Shown here: positions 1 through 15,000 of the stretch, piece by piece
Layout: every line of letters starts with the position of its first letter
Position numbering within the stretch: position 1 is the stretch's first letter
Assembly (NCBI GenBank): GCA_964035775.1
Contig: OZ038313.1
Location: forward strand, 4,355,408-4,419,407
Reading direction: 5' to 3'
DNA from: Osedax frankpressi
Lineage: Eukaryota > Annelida > Polychaeta > Sabellida > Siboglinidae
DNA length: 64,000 nucleotides
Notes under the pieces: model-generated
The model's input: the letters and a program-made list of their open reading frames with translations, nothing else
The model's database searches: none
Told to the model about the DNA's origin: nothing
Position numbers and translations under genes: made by a program

Positions 1-705
1 CATTTATATATCATATAAACTAATTAATCTTATAGTTAACTATGAAATGGAAATTGTTATATTTAGCATATAGTAAATATAAAATGTATTAATATATCGA
101 TACATATGTTTTGTTAACATAAAATATAATAATATATCAATAAATAAGTTGTATCATAACATGATTATATGATTAAATAGATATATTTGTTATGAATATA
201 TTAAATATGTACATTAATTTTGCATGTTAAAAATTTCTATACCCCTTTCAGAATCTATTTATGAATACAATTACTACTAGAGTAAAATAAAGCACAATAA
301 TTTCATATTTAATTGATATATTATATCATAATTAACTAATAATATTGGTATGTATACAATAGTTTCTACTATGATGTTACTATATAAATAAAGTAATAAT
401 TTCTGTGCAGTAGTTATAACAATTCAATTAATGTTTGAATGTGTAACGGATAACTTGATTCGTTAGTATTTGCCTAACGTTTTGAATATTAAAAGTAAAT
501 ATTAAATGATTGAATAATCAATTATACATTTTATTGCGAATATTAATATATTTGTACAAAATTATATTTACGAGAAATCTATAATTCGTAAATTAATCCT
601 TATTATCTTTGGTAAATAGAAATAATTTTTATGAAATATTTGATCAATTTATTTATTATAAACATTTCCAATTGTATATACAACATTTAGTAATATATTC
701 TTAAT
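1..705. other. AT-rich 5' flank of the copine gene
   Basis: No gene, RNA or ordered repeat was recognised. The promoter and 5' untranslated region of copine presumably lie here, but no core promoter element could be picked out against the AT-rich background. Confidence 0.5.
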
Positions 706-3051
706 ATGTGTTCGGTTCCTGCAACATTAGTTGAAATATCCATATCATGCAAGTACGTTAACTATATAAATTCTCGAATTTGAACTAATTTAAAAATCTA
801 TTTTAACTCATTCATAAACTTCGACATTTCCTAACTTATCTTTTTATAAAGTAACTAATTACTATTACAATAATAATAATTTTAAAATGATTTTTCACAC
901 ATAATAAATTACTAGATATTTCCATATACACTTTTTAAAAATTATTTGTATGAAAATATATTTTGACATACTCTTTTTTAACTTTAGATGTTTATAACAA
1001 TTTCAATATTGTATACTTTTTATGAAATTGTAGAATTAAAATAAATGTGTGTAGGAAGTTAATTAACTTATTAGTATCATATTATAAATATTAAACCTGT
1101 TCATCAATCACCTATGTTCAGAATTATATATTATATATGAATACTATGTAACATTGATAGCATATAAATAACTCTAAAATTATAATATTTGTATTAATAT
1201 TCATATTAAAATAAGTATTTATTATAATAAAATATTGCATTCAATATTAACTTATTAAAAATCACCATTTATAGAAATAATGACACAAAAAAATATGATA
1301 AACAATACTGATTATAATGGAATCAGGTATATTACATTATGAGAGAAATTCTATAAGATTACATGTACAGTGTAATGTGCATAGTATCCAGTAGTGGTAG
1401 GCTACCACTATAGCTACTATACCACTATACTACCACTATACCACTGGTAGCCATAGTAGTAGAATGTTAGTAGAGTATCATCAGCTATGGTTCTAGCAGT
1501 ATATGTAGTATGCATGTATAATTTTATGCTGTAATCAGCTATTCAATCACATCCTACTTGAACTTACTACATTATTTAGTGATTCATTTGCATGAAAGAT
1601 TAACTACGTTGTAATTGCAATGAATACTCAATATATTAATAATGTTTATATGTTTTTGAATGCAATATTTCACTTAATGCTAGAGTATTAAAGGGAATTA
1701 TATCAACTGATTAAGAGTTTTCTATAGAATTGAAAACGTATTGGGAACACTATATTATATAAACATTAATTAGTAGTCCAATAAGTATCTGTATTAAGGT
1801 CATTATTTTCTATAAACAATATAAATGACATATTTAATAATAACGCTAAAGTAAATATTAACTATATGCAGCAAAAACTATATTTAAAATAATATTTTAT
1901 ATTGAATCAATGCAGTCAAAGTATAAATAAATCAGCACGATGGTATAATATAAATATAATTGAAACTAAATATATAGATAATATATATATCAATATATTG
2001 ATATATATTTGTCAATATATTGATAAAACAAGTAAATAGATTTCTTGATCTACATAATTTCTTTTATATTATTATTGTAATTACACTATTACTCTGTTTA
2101 TTTGAGATATTTTTGTCTTTTTAATGATAAATAAAAATCATATATTAATAACTAATAATTTATAATTATAAAAAAATGAATTTATAGATATTATTGTTAT
2201 TGACTATCATAAAATATCATAAATATGTATTTTTCTTATTGTACTAACCTCATTTTACAAATTTAATTTGTAATTTGTAATTATGATTATGTCATGTCAA
2301 TTATCTCGAGTAATTTCAGCTAAATTCATATTCATATTTGTTATTTTTGTTATCATTAAATAATTATTTCTATATTGAAAATATGTAGACGTTACTTTAT
2401 ATAATAATTTATTTAATTATTATTAATTACATGTTTTTTATTATACTTTGTTTAATATTAATTATTGACTACATCATATCTAATCTAGGTATATAACAGA
2501 TTAGACAACAACAATTCAATTAACACTGCTAAGAATATAACATCAAGTATAGGAATATAACCTATACCCAATATTAACTACAGTACTCTTGAACTTTATT
2601 ATAAGTAATCAAATTTAGAGAGATGGCTAGAGTAGTAGAATACAATGTAGAGGGAGAGGAGTGTAGTTGATTTTTTAAACATATACCCTAATTAGGGTAC
2701 AATACAAATATCAATCGTTTTTGTATCTTCTGTACCATAAATATTGACCCCTATGTACCCTATTGTTTTACCCTATTTATTACAATTAGTTATGTCATAG
2801 TTATGTCATAGATTATGTTATAATTTATGTTATTTTATTCCTTATTAATATTCGAGTTTGCTTTCTAATCTTTACAATTTCATATTGATTTGATCTATAT
2901 CTTATCAAATGAAATTAATAGGAATTATAAAACTCGGCATGTTCACAGATATTTATTTGATTTCTTATATTTATTACAATTTTAGTTTATTTATATATTA
3001 TATGTTTTATAATGGATACTATATTTCAATCTATATATATGCAATTATATA

Positions 3052-3083
<32 letters not shown>

Positions 3084-6000
3084 TATAATAATAATAATAA
3101 TAATAATAATTGATTGATTGATTGATTGTGTAATGAGAGCAAGTAATAGTTTACTTTGGCTCTAAATGAAATAATGTTACTTATGTATCGTAACTTATTT
3201 GGAAGTAACTTACCAGGAGTAATTTCTAATTGTATTTGGTAGATTAAGTTTTACTGACTTGGCAGATCTAAGGGATGGTGACGGGAAGTAATATTTAATT
3301 AGCGTAGATAGGTTAGAAGTATGAGTAGAATAGATTATGTTGTGGACTAGTAATACAGATTTAAGGAATGACCTCTTATCAGCATCAAGTATTTTAAAAT
3401 GATGTCGCATTTTGCTTATTGGTGCCTGGCAATATATATCGAGGTTATTAATGATTCTTACAGATGAACGGATTATCATATTTAGTTTGTTTAGTTTATA
3501 GTTTGGTAAGTTACAGTAGAGGGAATTTGCGTAGTCAATACGCGAGAATACGAGTGAAGTGGATCAGTAAGATACATGTCTTACAATTAATACATTTACT
3601 TGTGGCTTTAATTTTATATAAAGAGTTTACATATATTGACGGTTTTACATGTATTTGAGATTTGTGGTTTAAATGAAAGCTTATCATCGATTATAAATCA
3701 TAAACTTTTAACTTTTAATAATGGTTTTATTATAATATCACCCAAAGTAACTACAAGGAACTTAACCTCAGTAAGAGATATAAGTAACAGTTCTGTCTTA
3801 TTTTTGTTTAATAGAGGGTTATTTTCTAAAAGTCAGTTACTAATAGTATTTGCACAGTTACAAATATCTTGATTTTTAGGCATATTATGATTATGTGAGA
3901 AGATTGAAAGTAATTGGATATCGTCTGCATAAACAAAGTATTTAATATTATGGTATATTTTAGAAGATACTTAAGAGAGTTATATAAGGAAAAAAGAATT
4001 GGGCCGAGAACTGTACCTTGAGGGACACATTAAGTTCAGCAAACATGTAGGGAAATTTCATTTCCAATTAATACAGAATATGCTTCTTTTTGTAATATAG
4101 CTTTTAATAAAGTCAAAAGCATTGTCAGATATCTACATCATTTAAACGAGCGAAAAGAATCTCGTGGGCAATTGCATCAAATGTACTTAATAGGTGAAGT
4201 AAAAGTAGTTGAGAAATAGGCCAATTATCAAGAGGTTTTAGTGTTGAGTCAGTTAACATGTTAAGTACTGTTTCAGTGGAATGTTTAGGATGAAAAGTAA
4301 GTTGGTTTGGATCATTGAAATTATGTTGAGTTAAGTAATCAGTTATTTGTTTACATATAATGTTTTCAAGAATTGTACTAATTACAATTTGTTGTGATAT
4401 TGGGCGATAATTCAGTAAGTTGTTTAAATTAAGTCGCGGTTATTTGAGTATAGGAATTATTAGAGAATGTTTAAAACATTGAGGGAAGACATTAGTTTTA
4501 ATTGTGTTACATATAATTTTGTGGATATATTTATAAATTGTATTTATTATATTTTAGAATGTGGTAATAGGAATAGGATCATTTTGTGAGCATTTTAAAA
4601 TTTTAACTAGAAGTTTAAATATCTGAATTTAGGGGGTAGGTACATGTGGGAGAATGATAGAGTTACGTGAGAGTTTGATAAGCTCTAAATTTATTAAGTT
4701 ACAAGTATCATTCAGCTTGTCATTGAAAACGTTAAGAAATTTGTTACATTTTATGAGGAATGTCTGGGTATTTTTTCATCTTTATTCTACCGAGTAATTA
4801 ATCTGTAAGTGTATATAATTGTTAAGAATTAATATAAGTGTTAATTATATTTTGAATGTTCATTTGTTTTGATTTAGTGATTGATTTTGTATAACGATCT
4901 TTTGATGGATAGGTTAGAATTAAAACAAGGGGCATTTGGACGGTAAACATTATCAAGGTATGCCTAGGTGCATGAAGGTTGAGTAGATTAGTTAGTAATT
5001 TAGTGAAATAATCAGGTGTAATAGTCTCTAAGTTGGAAGATGCAAGAAATTCATTGTGAATTAAGTCATGATCGATATTAGACAATTTCTTATATAATAT
5101 TGTTACTCGTTTGGGAATATCTTTAGCGGTGTTTAGTTCAAAATGAATTGAGTAATGATCAGCGATTAGAGAAGAGATATAAAGTTAGTAATAGAGAATG
5201 TATTAGTTTTGGCAATTATTACTAGATCAAGGATATTATTTTTAATATTGGTATGTGAAGTAACTAATTGGGAGAGAGATAATGAATTAACAAGATCTGT
5301 AAATGTAGCATGGTAGCCATCAGGAGAGTGATAAATAAAGTCACCTAGGATTTACATCCAGCTATAGTCAGAGAGTTAATAAGATCTGTGAACTCATTAG
5401 CAAGTGTTGTATATGAAGGTTTTGGAGGAGGGTTTATGCAAATGAACTTCAACGAAGAAAAGATGTGAAAGAAAGTTTAAAATGAGAATATCTGAATATT
5501 GGAAACTTAAGGGACTAGAGATAAAACATGTAAGTTAGATTTGATGATGAATCCTACGCCACCTCCTCGACCTCTTTCCTGGGGGATAACAAGTTATAGT
5601 TTAGTTTACTAATTTGGGAGAACATTTGAGTATCTTTCTGGTTTATCCATGTTTCTGTGAGAGCTATGTCAGGTTTATGTGTAATAATATTACCAACAAT
5701 AAGGTCAATGTTACACTTTAGAGATCTGATATTGATGAGGATAACATTAAGTGAGCTAGGAGTTAGAGTGTGCCTGGTGGTGCCTGGTGGTGCCTGGTGG
5801 TGCCTAGTGGTGCCTGGCGATGGAGTGATGCCTGGCGGAGATTTTGTTTTGTGCAAATCATTGCTCTAGACAATTTCTGAATGCGTAATATATGCCATTG
5901 TTTTATAGTTTCATGATTTGCAATTAATGGAGCTGAATTCCAATTAATGGACTAGATATTGTTAAAATATCTATTTGTCTTAAACCTGGTGTAGAGGCTA

Positions 6001-9000
6001 GTCAGGGTGTAGAGGCTAGTTAGGGTGTAGATGTTAGTCAGGGTGTAGAGGTTAGTCAGGGTGTAGAGGTTAGTCAGGGTGTAGAGGTTAGTCCTGGTGT
6101 AGAGGTTAGTCAGAGTGTAGAGGTTAGTCCTGGTGTAGAGGTTAGTCAGGGTGTAGAGGTCAGTCCTGGTGTAGAGGTTAGTCAGGGTGTAGAGGCTAGT
6201 CCTGGTGTAGAGGTTAGTCCTGGTGTAGAGGTTAGTCAGGATGTAGAGGTTAGTCCTGGTGTAGAGGTTAGTCAGGGTGTAGAGGTTAGTCAGGATGTAG
6301 AGGTTAGTCAGGGTGTAGAGGTTAGTCAGGGTGTAGAGGCTAGTCCTGGTGTAGAGGTTAGTCCTGGTGTAGAGGTTAGTCAGGGTGTAGAGGTTAGTCA
6401 GGATGTAGAGGTTAGTCAGGGTGTAGAGGTTAGTCAGGGTGTAGAGGCTAGTCCTGGTGTAGAGGTTAGTCAGGGTGTAGTGGTTAGTCCTAGTGTAGAG
6501 GTTAGTCCTGGTGTAGAGGTTAGTCAAGGTGTATAGGAATGTCCAGGAGCTGAATAACGGGGTTGTATGAAATGGAGCAGGATCAAGTGAGACTGGAACA
6601 GAAATGCAGTCTTTAGGCAGAGTTTTAGATGAATTCGACTTACATAACAAAGCACAGTATTACCTAACAGATAAACCATTAATTACATAACTAAAGTAGT
6701 TAGGCGTTTTGTTATTACGAGGTTTACGTATCGGAGGCATAAAGTTGACCCAAACACGGAATATACCGTCTGCATGTGTACGGGTCTCACACATTGTCTA
6801 AACTATCCATTGATTGCGTCATTACAATAATAAGAACAATACATTGTTGTGTAGAATACTACAGTTAAATCAAAATATGAAATACATATTTAGAAAACAC
6901 TTCCGTGTTCGATGAAAGCGAATGCAAGAATGATAATTAATAATAATAATAATAATAATGATATTGGTAATTGTATTGAGAATGGCTATAGCTATTTATT
7001 ATTTTATTAAAATGTTATTTAAAATAATAATTTACTACTAAAATATAAATAATTTAAAAATAAAAGTTGAATAAAAGTTTGGAATAAATAATTGAATATA
7101 GGTTATCATTAGTTATTATAATCATACTTATATTATGATAATATAGGTATTATTATCACAATAATATCTCTATGCTATAACCTGTAATATATAAAAGTAT
7201 TTGATTCAAAATAAATATTAACAAATTACAAAGTGATATAAACTGCCCCCCTCAGGATTCATTGAAAAATTCTAATTAATATCATAAAGGAAATTTCTAT
7301 TTATGAACAAAATATCCTGAAATTATATTCACATTTGTGAATATTTATAAAATATAAAATATTGGCATAAAATTAATTAAATAATACTAATTAAATATAA
7401 TAATATTATAATTAAATAAGTTATTCATTTAATACTTGGGTTTAAAAATTGAAATATTGCATTTATTAGTTATAGCATTTTATAGATAACACAATATGAC
7501 AAATATTTACTTTAATTAAAAAATACATAATAATGGTAACGAAAGCTCAACTACTGTTATTTGTACTGTGATTTGTACTTTTAATACCCCCTATGATTAC
7601 TCATATGGTATGATTACTCATAATAACAATTAATAATATAGCATATCAATTATATTACTTATTTCAAAAATTTAATAATGTATAATTTAATTTATTGTAT
7701 TCCTTTTTATTTAAAATTTAAACATTTTCACAAAATAATGGTTTACAGCAGAAATATGTTATATTGACACATATATTTAATTTTATATCTAATTAATAAA
7801 AATAATATTATATAAAAATATACAAATAATATATAAACAAATAATAAACTATCTATATTTAACTCTTTTTTACTATTGGACTTTAAACCCAAGAAACCAG
7901 ATTATGTAACTCAAGAAGTATTATATCATTTGTTAAAATAAAATATAATTATGTATAATTTAAATAAAATATATTTTCCCTTTTATTTTTCTATATAATA
8001 AAACAAAATAACCTATAGCATAGGTTATAGGTAACTAAGGTAGATATTTGTTTTTATTATTTTATAAATATAAGTATAATTTGATATCAATATTTAATAA
8101 ATTGTATTTTTTACTATAAAAAACAATATTTTCAAGGCAAAACAATATGTTTAACTTAAACTTAAAAATTAGAAAATTAATAATTATTGTAATTAATCAT
8201 TTAATGTATTTTTGTTATTGTATTTAATATATAAATAAGAATATCAACTATGCAAAAGTATAAAAATCAAAGCTATCATTCTACATTTCAACTTTATTCC
8301 TGATAAATCTATTTAAAAAGAACATTCTTTACTCTGAAAATGTATGTGGAGATGAATCATGATTTAATACAACTTTTAATGGTATATACAAATACACACA
8401 TATGTTAAATAGCATAGCAACTCTATAGTAATCTATGGAACATTCTACCTATCTTAGAAATCTAGCAGATATGGATGTATTCAGTAAGTCTGATCCCATG
8501 TGTGTCTTACAGACAATGCCCTATGGACATACTCAATGGAAAGAGGTAAGAATAGTGTATTGTTTGAATTCAAATAATATTACATATTTTATATATTAAA
8601 TTATATTTTACATTATTATAAATGATATATGAAAATGAATTTAAAATAATATCTATATCCTTAGGGTTTCAATAATATGCATATATTAATATATCAAAGT
8701 ATTGTGCTTTATATCTCTTTCATATCAATGAAATTAAAGTATATTAATAGCTTTTATTTAATTTTGTTATTTCTTTTAAGAAATGAAATGTAAACAATAG
8801 GAAATTTAGTTCAATCACATTCGAATGGATCTACAAAATAAATTTCTCAAATGATATTAATTTTATATTTATTGTATAGTTTGTATTTTAAGGGAGAATA
8901 TATTTATCACTGATTATACTATCTGCGTTTGAAGCAATAGAATCATATTTATTAAAATGAATTTAGCAATAGAAAGTTTATTAATTCCATATTTCATAAT

Positions 9001-12000
9001 TAAAAGAATAATAATTAGAATACAACAGATTATTTTTCATAAATATATTATTAGCTCTTAGAATTTTTATTTTAGATAAAATCTTTTTAAAACTTTGGGT
9101 TTTCTTTATTATGTTTAAAGGAATTTGTCTTGTTTAAATACCTCTTTATATTATTATTATCTCTATTCCTTTTATTCTCATTAAACATTATTTCCGCCAA
9201 AGCAACGAAAGCAATTAGTGCAGTTACTAAAAGGTAATTTCACGTTATTAATTATTATGCTCTCGGTGTTGATTTTGCTTTGCTATTCTAATTGTAAACT
9301 TACAAATACTTTTAAATGCAACGAATGCGTTCACGATAATTACGTTTCATTAACCACTAGGGCGTTACTTGTTTATCTGCGAGTAGTGGAGTATACCGAT
9401 GATGATTGCATTACATCGTAGAGTGTTAGGTAGCTAGTCTATTGGCTTCTGTTTCGAGCTTGTCAGGAGTTAACATTAACAACTACAGTTTGGCAGAACT
9501 GAAATTATTTGGAATAACTTGAATCCTTGTTTTGTTACAAAATTTACTTTGGAATATTATTTCGAGGAACAGCAAAAACTTAAATTCACAATGTTAGTAG
9601 TGATGTAATGGTAAATGCATGTAGTGATGTAATGGTTAGTGTGTGTGTGTAGTGATGCCATGATTGGTTTATGCAGCAATGCAATGGAAAGGCACGTTAT
9701 GATGTAATGGGTTGGGTGCATAGTGGTGTAATTGTTATTACATGTAGAGGTGTAACGGATAGTATATGTAGTGGTGTAATGGGTAGTAAAAGTAGTGGTG
9801 TAATGGGTAGTATAAGTAGTGATGTAATGAGTAGTGTAAGTAGTGATGTAATGGGTAGTATAAGTAGTGATGTAATGAGTAGTGTAAGTAGTGATGTAAT
9901 GGGTAGTATAAGTAGTGATGTAATGAGTAGTGTAAGTAGTGATGTGATGGGTAGTGTAAGTAGTGTAAGTAGTGATGTAATGGGTAGTATAAGTAGTGAT
10001 GTAATGAGTAGTAAAAGTAGTGGTGTAATGGGTAGTATAAGTAGTGATGTAATGAGTAGTGTAAGTAGTGATGTAATGGGTAGTATAAGTAGTGATGTAA
10101 TGAGTAGTGTAAGTAGTGATGCAATGGGTAGTATAAGTAGTAATGTAATGAGTAGTGTAAGTAGTGATGTGATGGGTAGTGTAAGTAGTGTAAGTAGTGA
10201 TGTAATGGGTAGTATAAGTAGTGATGTAATGAGTAGTGATGTATAGTTTATGTAGTTATATAATGGTTAGTACATGCATTGGTATAATGGATAGTACCAG
10301 TAGTGGTGTAATGGATAGTGTAAGTAGTGATGTAATGGATAGTGTAAGTGGTAATGTAATGGTTAGTTTATGTAATTATATAATGGTTAGTACAGGCATT
10401 GGTATAATGGATAGTACCAATAGTGGTGTAATGGATAGTACCAGTAGTGGTGTAATGGATAGTGTAAGTTGTGATGTAATGGATAGTTTATGTAGTTATG
10501 TAATGGTTAGAAGCAGTGCATATAGTATTATAATGAATGTTGCATGTAATAAGGTCATGTTGAATTCTATTCACTTTGTGAGTTATTTATCTATTGTTAG
10601 CGGGTACATATCAATTTCAATCGTGTTATTAAATATTAATAATAATATTTTCGATTACAACAGTTACGATATGGACTCGAAGTCATTGGATCTCACGAAA
10701 CATGTTGGTAACATCAATTAGTAAATCAAGTTGGTTGTTCATTTCGTAACTCTCCAAGTCTACTTATGTTTACTAGTTGCACCCTCACTACACTCTCACT
10801 ATACTCTCACTACACTCTCACTACACTCTCACTAGACTCTCACTACACTCTCACTACACTCTCACTACACTCTCACTACACCCTACTACACCCTCACTAC
10901 ACCCTCACTACACTCTCACTACACTCTCACTACACTCTCACTACACTCTCACTAGACCCTCACGACACTCTCACTACACTCTCACTACACTCTCACTACA
11001 CCCTCACTACACCCTCACTACACTCTCAGTACACTCTCACTACACCCTCACTAGACCCTGACTACACTCTCACTACACTCTCACTACACTCTCACTACAC
11101 CCTCACTACACTATCACTACACTCTCACTACACCCTCACTACACTCTCACTACACTCTCACTACACTCTCACTACACTCTCACTACACTCTCACTACACT
11201 CTCACTACACTCTCACTACACTCTCACTACACTCTCACTACGCTCTCACTACACCCTCACTACACTCTCACTACACTCTCACTACACTCTCACTACACTC
11301 TCACTACACTCTCACTACACTCTCACTACACTCTCACTACACTCTCACTACACCCTCACTACACCCTCACTACACTCTCACTACACCCTCACTACACCCT
11401 CACTACACCCTCACTACACTCTCACTACACTCTCACTACACTCTCACTACACTCTCACTACACTCTCACTAGACCCTCACGACACTCTCACTACACTCTC
11501 ACTACACTCTCACTACACCCTCACTACACCCTCACTACACTCTCAGTACACTCTCACTACACCCTCACTAGACCCTGACTACACTCTCACTACACTCTCA
11601 CTACACTCTCACTACACCCTCACTACACTATCACTACACTCTCACTACACCCTCACTACACTCTCACTACACTCTCACTACACTCTCACTACACTCTCAC
11701 TACACTCTCACTAGACCCTCACGACACTCTCACTACACTCTCACTACACTCTCACTACACCCTCACTACACCCTCACTACACTCTCAGTACACTCTCACT
11801 ACACCCTCACTAGACCCTGACTACACTCTCACTACACTCTCACTACACTCTCACTACACCCTCACTACACTATCACTACACTCTCACTACACCCTCACTA
11901 CACTCTCACTACACTCTCACTACACCCTCACTACACTATCACTACACTCTCACTACACCCTCACTACACTCTCACTACACTCTCACTACACTCTCACTAC

Positions 12001-15000
12001 ACTCTCACTACACTCTCACTACACTCTCACTACACTCTCACTACACTCTCACTACACTCTCACTACACCCTCACTACACTCTAATACTATATACTAATAG
12101 TATATACTATATATGACAATACTATAATAATACTATATATCTAATACTATATATGACATACTAAATGATGTTCATGATAAAAACAACTTAATAATTCTAG
12201 GTGATTTTAATTTAAATCCTAACTCATTGATATTCAAAAATATACTAAATGACTTAAATCTAATACAACATATTATTGACCCTACGCATAGTAAAGGTAA
12301 TACCTTAGACTTAATTATAACCAGAAATTCACAGAACAAAATACACACGAATGTAGGACCTAGAATTACAGACCATAACATTATTAATATATATTTAAAT
12401 TTAATTAAACCTAAACAAATAATTAAATATATTACCTATAGAAAACTACACAACATTGACACTTTGGAATACTCTAATGACTTACACAAGTTAACAATAG
12501 TTGATTATGACAATACTGACGCCACTGCCAAACATATACAACAGCACCTCACAACTATACTAGATAAAAACGCTCCTCTCAGAACAACTAAAGTACATCT
12601 AAGAAGTACTAATGCTTGCTGGAATACTGAATTATCTGAATTACACAGAATTATTAGAAAGAAAGAATTAATTTGGAAGAAAAATAAAAACACTATCAAC
12701 TATAATGACTAAAATTACTAAAACAATATTCTATCAAAACAAAATTACTTCAGAAAAAAATAATATGAAACAACTCTATAAAACTTTTGATGGTCTCTTA
12801 AACGTTAAGGAAAAAACTGAATGCCCTATACATAATGAATCTTTTGCAAACTTTTTTATTGATAAAATAATTTAAATTTATAATGAAATAGAATTCAACT
12901 CAGATAACAATTTAAGAGATAAATACATAGACACACTAAAAAAACCTACTTGTATCTCGGAAGCCATACCAACTATAACCTCAACATATATTGAACGACT
13001 TATAAGACTAACTCATTTTAAAACTAACATTTATATAGACTGCATGACACCCCAATTACTAAAATTAAACATCCGCTTTATTTCACTTATTTACTCAAAT
13101 CTTATTAACAAATGTATTACTCATAACAACTTCCCACTTTCACTGAAACACTCCATTATAACTCCAATCATAAAAAAAACTTCCCTAGGCTACTCCATTC
13201 CTAACAACTACAGACCTATATCAAACTTATCTTTACTATCAAAAATGTTCGAAAGGATTATTGCCACACATATCATTAAACATATCACCGCCAATAGTTT
13301 AGATAATACAATGCAGAGTGCCTACAAACCTTACCATAACACTGAAACACTATTACTAAATCTTACAAATTACATTTCTCATAACATAAAAAACAATCGT
13401 TTTGTAATTCTTATATTACTAGATTTAACTGCCGCTTTTGATACTATAAACCACAACATATTATTCGCTAAATTACAATCAATTGGAATACATAACACAA
13501 TAATACAACTAATAAAATCATATTTAACCGGGAGAACCTTCAATATAAAATCTGATAAACTGAGTAAAATTTTTAACTGTTCTCAAATCGGAGTACCTCA
13601 AGGTAGTGTCTTGGGTCCACTTTTATTTAATATATATATATCCGATATCGACTTAATTATGAACTGCTATAATACTAAATACCACATGTACGCTGACGAC
13701 ACACAAATTTACACTTCCACAACCTTTAATGAATTACCGAATACACTAAAAGAAATCAATAGCATAACGACGAAATTAGAAAATTACTTTAATTATAATT
13801 ACTTGAAATTTAATTTACAGAAAACTGAATGCATCATATTCCATAGTAAAAGTCATACGCCACCACCCATCACACATATTAAAATTGCAAATAAAGATAT
13901 ACCCATTAAGACAACTATAACTACTTTAGGTGTAATATTAGAATCTGACTTAACCTTCGATAAGCATATTTCATTAATAACTAAGCAATGTAACTATAAA
14001 ATATTTAAAATAAAACAAATTAAACACCTTCTCAACCAGACATCACTCAAAATACTCACATCTGCCTACATTCTATCTAAACTTGACTACTGCAACTCAC
14101 TTTTAATTAATATACCTAAAATACAAGAAAAACGACTAAACAAAATTATTAACCACACTTGCAGACACACATCACATTATACAGAAAAAAACTTTTCAGT
14201 TTTCCCATATGTATAATGTACATTGCACACTTCCCTCACATGCAATTCCCTCTCACGTGACTTCCTTACACATATTACCACAATTATTACCTCGATTTTA
14301 TTTATTTTGAAAAACGTATTTACTCTATTAATTGTGTTATATTTCGTTAATAATACTTACACTCACCTTCGAACAATGTAAAAATTGGATTTTCGTGAAT
14401 AAACATATACACATACACACACACACACACACACTCTCAATACATCCTCACTACACCCTCACTACACCCTCACTACACCCTCACTACACCCTCACTACAC
14501 TCTTACTACACTCTCACTACACTCTCACTACACCCTCACTACAATCTCACTACACCCTCACTACACCTTCACTAAACTCTCAATTCACTCTAACTACACT
14601 CTCATTACACCCTCACTACACCCTCACTACACACTCACTACACCCTCACTACACCCTCACTACAATCTCACTACACTCTCACTACACCCTCACTACATCC
14701 TCACTACACCCTCACTACACCCTCACTACACTCTCACTACACCCTCACTACACCCTCACTACACCTTCACTAAACTCTCAATTCACCCTCACTACACCCT
14801 CACTACACCCTCACTACAATCTCACTACACTCTCACTATACCCTCACTACATCTTCACTAAACTCTCAATTCACCCTCACTACACCCTCACTACACCCTC
14901 ACTATACCTTCACTAAACTCTCAATTCACTCTCACTACACTCTCACTACACCCTCACTACACCCTCACTACACCCTCACTACACCCTCACTACACTCTCA

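Larger units (their letters stand above)
3111..6860 (-). mobile_element. Degraded CR1/L2-like LINE, near full length, antisense in copine intron 1
   Basis: Read on the minus strand. The endonuclease starts near 5760-5554 with NIRSLKCN, then [13 protein letters not shown] linker segment lies at 5085-4822. Reverse transcriptase traces run from about 4260 to 3900, including [15 protein letters not shown], the sense of VPQGTVLGP near 4000-4030, and YADD near 3932-3921. A C-terminal region ends at 3210, followed by a (CAAT)n tail at 3128-3111. Frames change several times and stops interrupt it, so it is dead. The less AT-rich stretch to about 6860, with a short ORF starting [16 protein letters not shown] near 6740, looks like the element's 5' part. 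Two minisatellites (5771-5820 and 5990-6540) have grown inside that part. The 5' end is approximate and no target-site duplication was identified. Confidence 0.8.

Noticed and set aside
9671-10721. 191- and 161-codon Ser/Met/Val repeat proteins, and antisense HYLHYSLH frames
   Set aside because: They follow from the 24-bp period of the intron 3 minisatellite; the second runs into true copine exon 4 only by shared frame.
10766-11578. 270-codon Ser/Leu/His/Tyr/Thr repeat frame
   Set aside because: Product of the 11-bp array in intron 4.
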